A stretch of 6,641 nucleotides of DNA from Clostridia bacterium (GTDB lineage: Bacteria > Bacillota > Clostridia > Oscillospirales > Acutalibacteraceae), in assembly GCA_900759575.1 (NCBI GenBank), contig CAAEVU010000025.1:1-6641 (forward strand). Reading direction: 5' to 3'. This document shows positions 1 through 6,295 of the stretch, one piece after another. The position numbers and the translations under genes were made by a program. Below the pieces are notes generated by a model that had not been told where the DNA came from, did no database searches, and was given only the letters and a program-made list of their open reading frames with translations. Positions within the stretch are counted from its first letter, which is position 1, and the number at the start of each line of letters is the position of its first letter.

Positions 1-584
1 AGCGGTTGGCAAACTTAAAAGAGCTGTTTGAGAAATACCAGGATGTGGACGAAGAGAAGCTTTGGGCAAATTTGAAGTATTTCCTGGAAGCCATCATGCC
101 AGCCTGCGAAAAATACGGCGTCAAGATGGCCATCCACCCGGACGATCCTGCTTGGAGCGTTTTTGGCCTTCCCAGGATTATCACCAGTGGGGAAAACTTG
201 CAGCGCATGGTGAAAATGGTGGATTCTCCCTGCAACGGCGTGACACTTTGCACCGGTTCGCTGGGTACCAATCCCGATGCGGATCTGCCGGGGATCATCC
301 GCAGCCTGAAAGGGAAGATCTTCTTTGCCCATGTGCGGAATATGGAGCATACAGCTCCCGGCCAATTTGAGGAAAGCGCCCATCTTTCCAGCGATGGGTC
401 CTTTGATATGTTCGCCATTATGAAAGCCTTGTACGATATTGGCTTCGATGGGATCATGCGGCCGGACCATGGACGAATGATCTGGGGAGAACAGGCTATG
501 CCCGGTTACGGACTGTATGACAGAGCCTTGGGAAGTCAGTATCTATTGGGCTTGTGGGAAGCCATTACAAAATTTTGTCACTGA
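1..584 (+). CDS. uxuA: Mannonate dehydratase, C-terminal part (5' end outside window)
   Basis: UxuA is a cytoplasmic metal-dependent enzyme that dehydrates D-mannonate to 2-keto-3-deoxy-D-gluconate in glucuronate breakdown. Only about 193 residues are visible, against a usual length near 350-360, so roughly the N-terminal half lies off the left edge. The reading frame is already open at base 3, and the TTG at base 6 is an internal Leu, not a start. Conserved family segments in order are HPDDPAW (His codon 135-137), LCTGSLG (Cys codon 249-251), HVRN (His codon 330-332) and RPDHGR (Asp-His at 465-470). The His, Cys, Asp and His fit the metal and active-site residues known for the family. The frame ends at TGA 582-584. 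The next gene follows after 16 nt, with its ribosome binding site in the gap. The downstream uxuB-like gene makes this enzyme's substrate, which supports the call. No frameshift is seen in the visible part. Confidence 0.95.
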   Translation, partial: RLANLKELFEKYQDVDEEKLWANLKYFLEAIMPACEKYGVKMAIHPDDPAWSVFGLPRIITSGENLQRMVKMVDSPCNGVTLCTGSLGTNPDADLPGIIRSLKGKIFFAHVRNMEHTAPGQFEESAHLSSDGSFDMFAIMKALYDIGFDGIMRPDHGRMIWGEQAMPGYGLYDRALGSQYLLGLWEAITKFCH

Positions 585-600
585 TTAAGGAGGAGTCCAT

Positions 601-1767
601 ATGTTGAATGTTGCCATTGTGGGGACCGGCAATATTGCCCCGTCCCATGTAGAAGGATTGCTAACCTTTCCGGAGCGGTGCCAAATCGTGGCTTTGTGCG
701 ATATCTATCCGGAAAAAGCGGAAGCCATGAAGGAAAAGTATCATCTTTCCTGCCAGATTTTTGACGACCACGAAAAGATGTTGGCCTCCGGCCTGAACAT
801 TGATGTGGTCCATGTTTGCACGCCTCCCTATACCCATGCGGAGATCGCTATCCATTCCATGGACGCAGGGAAAAACGTGGTTGTGGAAAAGCCTATGGCC
901 ACATGCCTGAAGGAGTGCGACGCCATGTTGGAGGCGGAGCAGCGAAATGGGGTGACCATGGGATGCATCGCTCAGAACCGGTTCCGCAACTCCATTTATA
1001 AACTGAGAGAAACTTTGGAAAGCGGCGAAGCCGGAAAATTGCGGGTGGCACACGTAAATTCTCTGTGGTGGCGCGGCCATTGCTATTATGACTTGTGGTG
1101 GCGCGGCCTTTGGGAAAAAGAGGGGGGCGGATGCACCCTGAACCATGCGGTCCATCATATCGATATGATCAACTGGTTCAAAGGGGAGCTGCCCCAGAAA
1201 GTGACGTCCATCCTGTCCAATGTGATGCACGACAACGCGGAAGTGGAAGACCTTTCCTTCTCCACTCTTCAGTATGGAGATGGCTCTGTGGCACAGGTCA
1301 CCGCTTCGGTGGTTCACCATGGGGAAGAGCAGGGCATCGTTCTCCAGTGTGAAAAGGCAAAAATCGCCGCACCCTGGAGCTGCTATGCTTCCACCAGCAA
1401 GGGAAATGGCTTCCCGGAGCGCAACGAAGCCTTGGAAGGCCAGCTGACCACATATTACAACGATTTGCCGGACCTGCCCTATGAAGGCCATACCGGGGAG
1501 ATCGACAACTACCTGACGGCGTTGGAGAACGGTACCCGTCCCATGATCACAGGGGAAGACGGCCGGAAGACCATCGAGCTGATCACAGCTATCTATAAAT
1601 CTGGCGCATTGGGGCAAACTGTCACATTGCCCATTTCCCAAGAGGATGATTTCTACACCTTCCAGGGGTTGCTGGCTCATGTGCCCCATTTTTACGAAAA
1701 GACGGGAAGCGTGGAGAATTTTGCGCCGGACACCATCACTGTGGGAAATTACGAAGAGAAGAAATAA
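601..1767 (+). CDS. Gfo/Idh/MocA family oxidoreductase, substrate unknown (first of two)
   Basis: This 388-residue protein is a predicted cytoplasmic NAD(P)-dependent sugar or polyol oxidoreductase. The N-terminal Rossmann fold opens with IVGTGNIA (G8, G10, A13). The family signature EKP is at residues 96-98, where K97 is the expected catalytic lysine. The C-terminal substrate domain carries EGGGCTLNHAVHHIDMINWF. There N181 sits where many relatives have Asp, H185 is the likely catalytic His and D188 is conserved; the N-x3-H form is also common in this superfamily. The length is within the family range. The start ATG at 601 has AAGGAGGAG just upstream at 587-595, and the Rossmann strand begins right after it. 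The gene lies 16 nt after uxuA and 20 nt before a second, unlike oxidoreductase, so it probably belongs to the uronate operon. Its substrate cannot be read from sequence; a uronate, aldonate or glycoside is an inference from context. An in-frame repeat of LWWRG occurs at residues 155-159 and 165-169. Confidence 0.9.
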   Translation: MLNVAIVGTGNIAPSHVEGLLTFPERCQIVALCDIYPEKAEAMKEKYHLSCQIFDDHEKMLASGLNIDVVHVCTPPYTHAEIAIHSMDAGKNVVVEKPMATCLKECDAMLEAEQRNGVTMGCIAQNRFRNSIYKLRETLESGEAGKLRVAHVNSLWWRGHCYYDLWWRGLWEKEGGGCTLNHAVHHIDMINWFKGELPQKVTSILSNVMHDNAEVEDLSFSTLQYGDGSVAQVTASVVHHGEEQGIVLQCEKAKIAAPWSCYASTSKGNGFPERNEALEGQLTTYYNDLPDLPYEGHTGEIDNYLTALENGTRPMITGEDGRKTIELITAIYKSGALGQTVTLPISQEDDFYTFQGLLAHVPHFYEKTGSVENFAPDTITVGNYEEKK

Positions 1768-1787
1768 GGGAAGGGAGTGTTTCTGTT

Positions 1788-2870
1788 ATGGCACAGAAGG
1801 ACGGTATGAATTACGCGGCAAAGGGAAAACCCGATCCTGTGGTAAAGCCTGGGGAGTTTGTGTTTTCCGTGATCGGTTTGGACCATGGCCATATTTACGG
1901 CATGTCCAACGGCTTGCTGGATGCAGGGGCCACTATGAAGTGGGTGTATGATCCCGATCCGAAAAAAGTGGAGGCTTTTTGCAAGCAGTATCCTCAGGCA
2001 AAAGTGGCCTCTTCCGAAGCCCAGGTCCTGGAGGACGAGGAGACCAAACTGATCGCCGGTGCGTGTGTGACCAGTGAGCGTGCTGCCTTGGGCATCCGGG
2101 TGATGAAGGCTGGAAAAGACTATTTCACCGATAAAGCCCCTCTCACTACCTTGGAACAGTTGGAAGAGGTGAAAAAGACCATTGCCGAAACCGGCAAGAA
2201 ATACGCTGTAAATTACAGTGAACGGCTGCAAGTGGAAGCGGCTGTCTATGCTGGGGAACTGGTGAAAAGCGGCGCCATCGGCAAGGTGGTCCAGGTGATC
2301 GGAATGGGACCCCACCGTTTGAACGCACCTTCCCGTCCGGCGTGGTTCTTTGAGAAGGAAAAATATGGCGGTATCCTTTGCGATATTGGCAGCCATCAGA
2401 TTGAGCAGTTCCTGTACTACACAGGAGCTAAGGATGCGGAGATCGTGAACGCAAAGATCGCCAACTATGCGCATCCTGATTACCCCGAATTAGACGATTT
2501 CGGCGACGCCACTTTGGTGGCGGACAATGGAGCCACAGGATATTTCCGTGTGGACTGGTTCACGCCGGACGGCCTGTGCACATGGGGCGATGGACGCACC
2601 TTCATTTTGGGAACGGATGGCTACATTGAAATGCGGAAATATGTGGATGTGGCCAGAAGCGAAGAGGAAAACAACCTTTACTGGGTGGACCAGGAAGGAG
2701 AGCACTATCTTAACTGCACCGGCAAAACCGGGTTCCCCTTCTTTGGCCAGCTGATTTTGGATTGTATCAACCGCACAGAAAACGCCATGACCCAGGAGCA
2801 TGCGTTGAAGGCAGCCGAGCTTTGCGTAAAAGCCCAGATGGTAGCCACAGACCTTTCCCACCGTGGTTGA
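1788..2870 (+). CDS. Gfo/Idh/MocA family oxidoreductase, divergent motifs (second of two)
   Basis: This is a 360-residue predicted NAD(P)-dependent oxidoreductase of unknown substrate. A leader of about 23 residues precedes the Rossmann strand VFSVIGLDHGHIYGM (G30 to M39). This replaces the usual GxGxxG/A loop with G-L-D-H-G-H. The usual EKP signature appears as D115-K116-A117-P118, so the lysine is kept in an altered frame of residues. The substrate domain has GGILCDIGSHQIEQFL with the D199-x3-H203 pair intact, and E206 where an Asp is more usual. Other strong family-like blocks are YSERL, GPHRL, FGDATL and FRVDWFTPDGL. The start ATG 1788 follows AAGGGAG at 1771-1777 with a 10 nt spacer; Met7 at 1806 is less likely because it lacks a comparable site. 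It sits 20 nt after the first oxidoreductase and 27 nt before uxuB. The two proteins are clearly not a recent duplication of each other. Function in uronate or related sugar-acid metabolism is inferred from the neighbours only. Confidence 0.88.
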   Translation: MAQKDGMNYAAKGKPDPVVKPGEFVFSVIGLDHGHIYGMSNGLLDAGATMKWVYDPDPKKVEAFCKQYPQAKVASSEAQVLEDEETKLIAGACVTSERAALGIRVMKAGKDYFTDKAPLTTLEQLEEVKKTIAETGKKYAVNYSERLQVEAAVYAGELVKSGAIGKVVQVIGMGPHRLNAPSRPAWFFEKEKYGGILCDIGSHQIEQFLYYTGAKDAEIVNAKIANYAHPDYPELDDFGDATLVADNGATGYFRVDWFTPDGLCTWGDGRTFILGTDGYIEMRKYVDVARSEEENNLYWVDQEGEHYLNCTGKTGFPFFGQLILDCINRTENAMTQEHALKAAELCVKAQMVATDLSHRG

Positions 2871-2897
2871 TGGAAAAACGGAAAGGAGGAAAGCCCT

Positions 2898-4481
2898 ATG
2901 AAATTGAATGAGAACGCGTTGCAGGAATTGGGGAACGTAAAAGGCTATGTGCTGCCCCAGTATGATCGGAAAGAAATGGTCAAGCGTACCATTTCCAGTC
3001 CCACGTGGCTGCATTTTGGCGCTGGAAATCTGTTCCGCGCATTTCCCGCAGTTCTGTGCCAGCGTCTCTTGAACGAGGGAGCCGTGGACAAGGGCGTTAT
3101 CTGCTGTGAGAGCTACGACCAGGAAGTGGTCACAAAATTTCTGCGTCCTTACGATAACCTTGCCATTTCCGTGTTTCTTTGTGCGGACGGTACCATGGAA
3201 AAAGAAGTGGTCGGTTCCATCGCGGAAAGCTTGACGTTGGCCGAGGACGGGGACAGAGTGAAAGAAATTTTCAAAGCCCCCTCTTTGCAGATGGTTTCCT
3301 TTACCATCACAGAAAAGGGGTATTCTCTGTGGGGCGCGGACAAAGCGTTGCTGCCCGGAGTAAAAGAAGACTTGGAGCACTCTCCCAAAGAGAGCAAAAC
3401 GTTCCTTGCCAAGCTGGTGGGGTATTGCCTGGAAAGATTTGAGGCCTGCGGGGCACCGCTTGCCTTGGTATCCATGGATAACTGTTCCCACAATGGTGAA
3501 AAACTCCGGAGCGCCTTTTTCCAGATTTTGGACGGTTGGCGTGAGCGGGGGTATGTCTCGGACGAAGCGTATCAGTACGCCCAGGAAAAGATTTCTTTCC
3601 CCTGGAGCATGATCGATAAGATTACTCCCCGGCCCCACGAAAGCGTTCAGAAAGCTCTGACGGAGGACGGTTTAGAGGGTATGGAGATCCAGGTCACCTC
3701 TAAAAAGACCTATATTGCTCCTTTTGTCAATACGGAAAAGCCTCAGTACCTTGTGATCGAAGATCAGTTCCCCAATGGTCGCCCGCCTTTGGAAAAAGCA
3801 GGGGTGATGTTTACCACCCGGGATACGGTCAATGCGGTGGAGAGCATGAAAGTGTGTACCTGCCTGAACCCGCTGCATACAGCGTTGGCGATTTTCGGTT
3901 GCTTGCTGGGGTACGATTCCATTGCCAAAGAAATGGGGGATGAGGATCTGCGCACCCTGGTCACAAAGATGAGCCGGCGTGAGGGCATGCCTGTGGTGAC
4001 CGATCCGGGAATCATCGATCCGGAAGAGTTTTTGCAGGAAGTTTTGACCCAGCGTTTTCCCAACCCCTTTATTCCCGATACCCCTCAGCGGATCGCTACA
4101 GATACCTCCCAGAAATTGCCCATCCGTTTTGGGGTAGATATTCAGCACCACATCACCCGCGGCACTGCGGGGGAATTGGTTTTGATGCCTCTGGTGTTCG
4201 CCGGTTGGCTCCGTTACTTGAAAGGGATCGATGACCAGGGGAATCCATTCTCCTGTTCTCCGGACCCTCTTCTGGAAAAACTTCAGCCCATTTGCCAAAA
4301 CGTGGACTTTGGAACAGAAGCCACCGAAGAAAGCTTTGGAGAACTTCTGACGGACAAAACTATCTGGGGAGTGGACCTGAAAGAAGCTGGACTCAGCAGC
4401 TTGGTGGTAAGCTATTTCAATGAGTTAAACCGTGGACCGGGCGCTGTCCGCAGTACGCTTCATAAATACGTGGAACAGTGA
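2898..4481 (+). CDS. uxuB: D-fructuronate reductase (D-mannonate oxidoreductase), mannitol dehydrogenase family
   Basis: The predicted reaction is NADH-dependent reduction of D-fructuronate to D-mannonate, the step just before UxuA, in the cytoplasm. The protein belongs to the long-chain polyol dehydrogenase family. Visible motifs in order are the nucleotide-binding HFGAGNLFRAF (G41, G43, R47), TITEKGY (136-142), SMDNCSHNG with N195 matching the catalytic Asn of mannitol dehydrogenase, FPWSMIDKITP (234-244), and KVCTCLNPLHTA with K318, N324 and H327 as the likely catalytic set. At 527 residues it is about 40 longer than the E. coli UxuB and UxaB enzymes. The Lys-to-Asn spacing is also one residue longer than in the Pseudomonas mannitol dehydrogenase. 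ATG 2898 has AGGAGG at 2884-2889 with an 8 nt spacer. The gene closes the operon and is followed by a terminator. Tagaturonate reductase (UxaB) or a mannitol/altronate dehydrogenase are alternatives; linkage to uxuA favours UxuB. Confidence 0.85.
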   Translation: MKLNENALQELGNVKGYVLPQYDRKEMVKRTISSPTWLHFGAGNLFRAFPAVLCQRLLNEGAVDKGVICCESYDQEVVTKFLRPYDNLAISVFLCADGTMEKEVVGSIAESLTLAEDGDRVKEIFKAPSLQMVSFTITEKGYSLWGADKALLPGVKEDLEHSPKESKTFLAKLVGYCLERFEACGAPLALVSMDNCSHNGEKLRSAFFQILDGWRERGYVSDEAYQYAQEKISFPWSMIDKITPRPHESVQKALTEDGLEGMEIQVTSKKTYIAPFVNTEKPQYLVIEDQFPNGRPPLEKAGVMFTTRDTVNAVESMKVCTCLNPLHTALAIFGCLLGYDSIAKEMGDEDLRTLVTKMSRREGMPVVTDPGIIDPEEFLQEVLTQRFPNPFIPDTPQRIATDTSQKLPIRFGVDIQHHITRGTAGELVLMPLVFAGWLRYLKGIDDQGNPFSCSPDPLLEKLQPICQNVDFGTEATEESFGELLTDKTIWGVDLKEAGLSSLVVSYFNELNRGPGAVRSTLHKYVEQ

Positions 4482-4502
4482 GAATTCCCAAATAAAATAA
4501 GG

Positions 4503-4560
4503 ACCCATGCTCGAAATGCTGCTGTGAAAAAGCGGCGCACGGCGGGCATGGGTTTCTTTT
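4503..4560 (+). terminator. Rho-independent terminator after uxuB, bipartite hairpin
   Basis: An 11-bp outer stem pairs 4503-4513 (ACCCATGCTCG) with 4543-4553 (CGGGCATGGGT), with one T-G wobble, and is followed directly by TTCTTTT. Inside the 29-nt loop a second stem pairs GCTGCT (4518-4523) with AGCGGC (4531-4536) around a GTGAAAA loop. It begins 22 nt after the uxuB stop codon, so it should end the uronate operon transcript. Pairing was done by eye and no energy was computed. Confidence 0.8.
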
Positions 4561-4568
4561 GCCCATTT

Positions 4569-4606
4569 TGCCGGCGGGAAAGTGAACCAAACGAGAGTAG
4601 CCGGCA
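4569..4606. repeat. Short inverted repeat TGCCGGC / GCCGGCA
   Basis: TGCCGGC at 4569-4575 is the exact reverse complement of GCCGGCA at 4600-4606, separated by 24 nt. The core GCCGGC is itself a palindrome, so each arm could also act alone. It lies between the uxuB terminator and the glmM promoter. It may be part of a larger dispersed intergenic repeat or a chance pairing; no U-tract follows, so it is not a convincing terminator. Confidence 0.4.
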
Positions 4607-4628
4607 TATAGTAAAGGCAGTTTGGATG

Positions 4629-4691
4629 AAGAAAAAAGGGGAAAAATAAAATAGGGTGCAGCGGAAACATTTTTGTGCTATAATCTCTAAT
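4629..4691 (+). promoter_or_regulatory. glmM promoter: A-rich upstream tract plus extended -10
   Basis: TATAAT at 4679-4684 is a perfect -10 hexamer and is preceded by TGC, giving the extended form TGNTATAAT (4676-4684). No good -35 is seen at 16-18 nt spacing, which fits an extended -10 promoter. A purine-rich, mostly A tract at 4629-4652 could act as an UP element. Transcription should start near 4691, giving a leader of about 46 nt before the glmM ATG. This points to vegetative sigma factor and expression separate from the uronate operon. Confidence 0.75.
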
Positions 4692-4722
4692 GACAAGTAC
4701 ATCCCTATCATTTTATTGATTC

Positions 4723-4728
4723 AGGAGG
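4723..4728 (+). promoter_or_regulatory. Ribosome binding site deciding the glmM start
   Basis: AGGAGG is followed by an 8 nt spacer and ATG at 4737-4739. The open frame runs back to a GTG at 4656, but that codon lies upstream of the predicted transcription start, so the ATG is the true start. Confidence 0.85.
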
Positions 4729-4736
4729 CACCAACA

Positions 4737-6143
4737 ATGGGACGTTATTTTGGTACAGATGGTTTCCGAGGGGAAGCCAATGTGGATTTGACCGCAGACC
4801 ATGCTTACAAAGTGGGCAGGTTTTTAGGATGGTATTATAATGAGAAACGCCGCCGGGCGGCTGAAGAGGGTATGACCACGAAAGAGGGTCCTGCTCGGAT
4901 CGTCATCGGAAAAGATACCCGCCGTTCCAGCTATATGTTTGAATATTCTCTGGTGGGAGGCTTGGTGGCTTCCGGCGCGGACGCCTATATGCTTCATGTA
5001 ACCACCACACCTTCTGTGGCGTATATCGCCCGGGTGGATGATTTCGACTGCGGCATTATGATTTCCGCCAGCCATAACCCCTTTTATGATAACGGCATTA
5101 AACTGATCAATGACCAGGGTGAGAAGATGGACGAAGAAACCATCGCCTTGGTGGAAGATTATCTGGATGGCAAGCTGGAAGTGTTTGGACAGCGCTGGGA
5201 GGAACTGCCCTTTGCCAAGCAGGATAAGATCGGCTGCACGGTAGACTATGTCTCCGGCCGTAACCGTTATATCGGCTATTTGATTTCCCTGGGCATGTAT
5301 TCTTTCCGGGGCGTGAAAGTGGGATTGGATTGCGCCAATGGTTCCAGCTGGAATATTGCCAAATCTGTGTTTGACGCTTTGGGCGCCGATACCTATGTGA
5401 TCAACGCCGAGCCCAACGGCTTGAATATCAATCTGAACGCTGGTTCCACCCACATTGAGGGTTTGCAGAAATTCGTGGTGGAAAAGGGCCTGGATGTGGG
5501 ATTTGCCTACGATGGCGACGCGGACCGCTGCCTGTGCGTGGACGAAAAGGGCAATGTGATTACCGGCGATCATATCCTGTATATTTATGGCCGCTATATG
5601 AAAGAGCGGGGCAAGCTGGTGACCAATACAGTGGTGACAACAGTCATGTCCAACTTTGGCTTGTACAAAGCCTTTGACGAGCTGGACATTGAGTACGCCA
5701 AAACCAAAGTGGGCGATAAATATGTGTATGAGTATATGCAGCAGCACGGCAGCCGGATCGGCGGCGAGCAAAGCGGCCACATTATTTTCTCCAAATATGC
5801 TTCCACCGGAGATGGCATCTTGACCAGCTTGAAGATGATGGAAGTGATGATGGCCCGGAAGAAGCCTATGAGCGAATTGGCGGCACCGCTGAAGATTTAT
5901 CCCCAGGTTTTGGAGAATGTCCGTGTGGTTGACAAAGCCACCGCGCAAAACGATCCGGATGTCCAGGCAAAAGTTGCTCAAGTAGGGGAAGCCCTTGGGG
6001 ATACAGGCCGCATCTTGGTGCGGGAATCTGGAACCGAGCCTGTCCTCCGGGTGATGGTGGAGGCTCCGGAGCAAGAGATCTGCCAGAAATATGTGGACGA
6101 AGTGGTGGAGATCCTCCGCCAAAAAGAATATGTGGTCCAGTGA
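4737..6143 (+). CDS. glmM: Phosphoglucosamine mutase
   Basis: GlmM interconverts glucosamine-6-phosphate and glucosamine-1-phosphate in the cytoplasm, on the route to UDP-N-acetylglucosamine for peptidoglycan. The 468-residue protein begins MGRYFGTDGFRGEAN, typical of the family. The catalytic loop SASHNP is at residues 110-115, with S112 as the expected phosphoserine. The metal loop DGDADR is at 259-264 (D259, D261, D263). The sugar-binding loop GGEQSGH is at 342-348 and the phosphate-binding loop RESGTEP at 429-435. All four domains are present and intact. It is about 20 residues longer than the usual 445-450; a charged stretch at roughly 36-51, between the first helix and IVIGKDTR, accounts for most of this. 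The start is set by AGGAGG at 4723-4728 and a promoter just upstream. It forms its own unit, bounded by terminators on both sides, so it is probably a housekeeping gene that is not tied to uronate use. A phosphoglucomutase or phosphomannomutase is less likely, given the ISASHNPFYDNGIK and RESGTEP motifs. Confidence 0.93.
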   Translation: MGRYFGTDGFRGEANVDLTADHAYKVGRFLGWYYNEKRRRAAEEGMTTKEGPARIVIGKDTRRSSYMFEYSLVGGLVASGADAYMLHVTTTPSVAYIARVDDFDCGIMISASHNPFYDNGIKLINDQGEKMDEETIALVEDYLDGKLEVFGQRWEELPFAKQDKIGCTVDYVSGRNRYIGYLISLGMYSFRGVKVGLDCANGSSWNIAKSVFDALGADTYVINAEPNGLNINLNAGSTHIEGLQKFVVEKGLDVGFAYDGDADRCLCVDEKGNVITGDHILYIYGRYMKERGKLVTNTVVTTVMSNFGLYKAFDELDIEYAKTKVGDKYVYEYMQQHGSRIGGEQSGHIIFSKYASTGDGILTSLKMMEVMMARKKPMSELAAPLKIYPQVLENVRVVDKATAQNDPDVQAKVAQVGEALGDTGRILVRESGTEPVLRVMVEAPEQEICQKYVDEVVEILRQKEYVVQ

Positions 6144-6211
6144 CGGCTCCCTTATTGTGAAGGAGTTTGGCCTGATTTTAGTATTGTCCAGGACAAATTT
6201 GTGGTAACAAG

Positions 6212-6254
6212 AAAACGGCAAAAGAGGACAGTGGATTCCTCCTTTGCCGTTTTT
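6212..6254. terminator. Bidirectional Rho-independent terminator between convergent genes
   Basis: A 17-position stem pairs 6212-6228 with 6237-6253, broken only by an A-C mismatch (6223/6242), around an 8-nt loop. On the + strand the stem ends in TTTTT, and on the - strand the complement runs into TTTTCTTGTT. It therefore suits glmM (stop at 6143) and the - strand gene ending at 6296. The rest of the 152-nt gap shows nothing else that I can support. Confidence 0.85.
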
Positions 6255-6295
6255 TATGTGCGTTAAAACTGGAAAAAAGATTTTCCTAAGGGAAG

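Noticed and set aside
661..1689. Open frame of 342 codons on the - strand opposite the first oxidoreductase
   Set aside because: It lies fully inside a Gfo/Idh/MocA gene with intact motifs; its translation shows no domain and is rich in His, Gly and Phe as expected of a shadow.
2490..3638. Open frame of 382 codons on the - strand across the second oxidoreductase and uxuB
   Set aside because: It overlaps two well-supported genes, has low-complexity content and no family-like motif; it is a codon-bias shadow.
1..4481. Possibility that the two oxidoreductases are a tandem duplication
   Set aside because: Their Gly-rich loops, EKP-region motifs and substrate-domain signatures all differ, so they are separate subfamilies rather than recent copies.
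4425..4711. Small - strand frames of 81 and 83 codons across the uxuB-glmM gap
   Set aside because: Both overlap the terminator hairpin and the glmM promoter, show no plausible ribosome binding site and have no recognisable domain.
4692..4736. Possible riboswitch or ribozyme in the glmM leader
   Set aside because: The predicted leader is only about 46 nt, A/T-rich and without a convincing stem; it is too short for known amino-sugar sensing RNAs.
4824..6221. Long open frame of 465 codons on the - strand opposite glmM
   Set aside because: It is antisense to a gene with all GlmM catalytic motifs. Its His/Ile-rich translation has no recognisable domain, and it would run through the strong terminator at 6212-6254.
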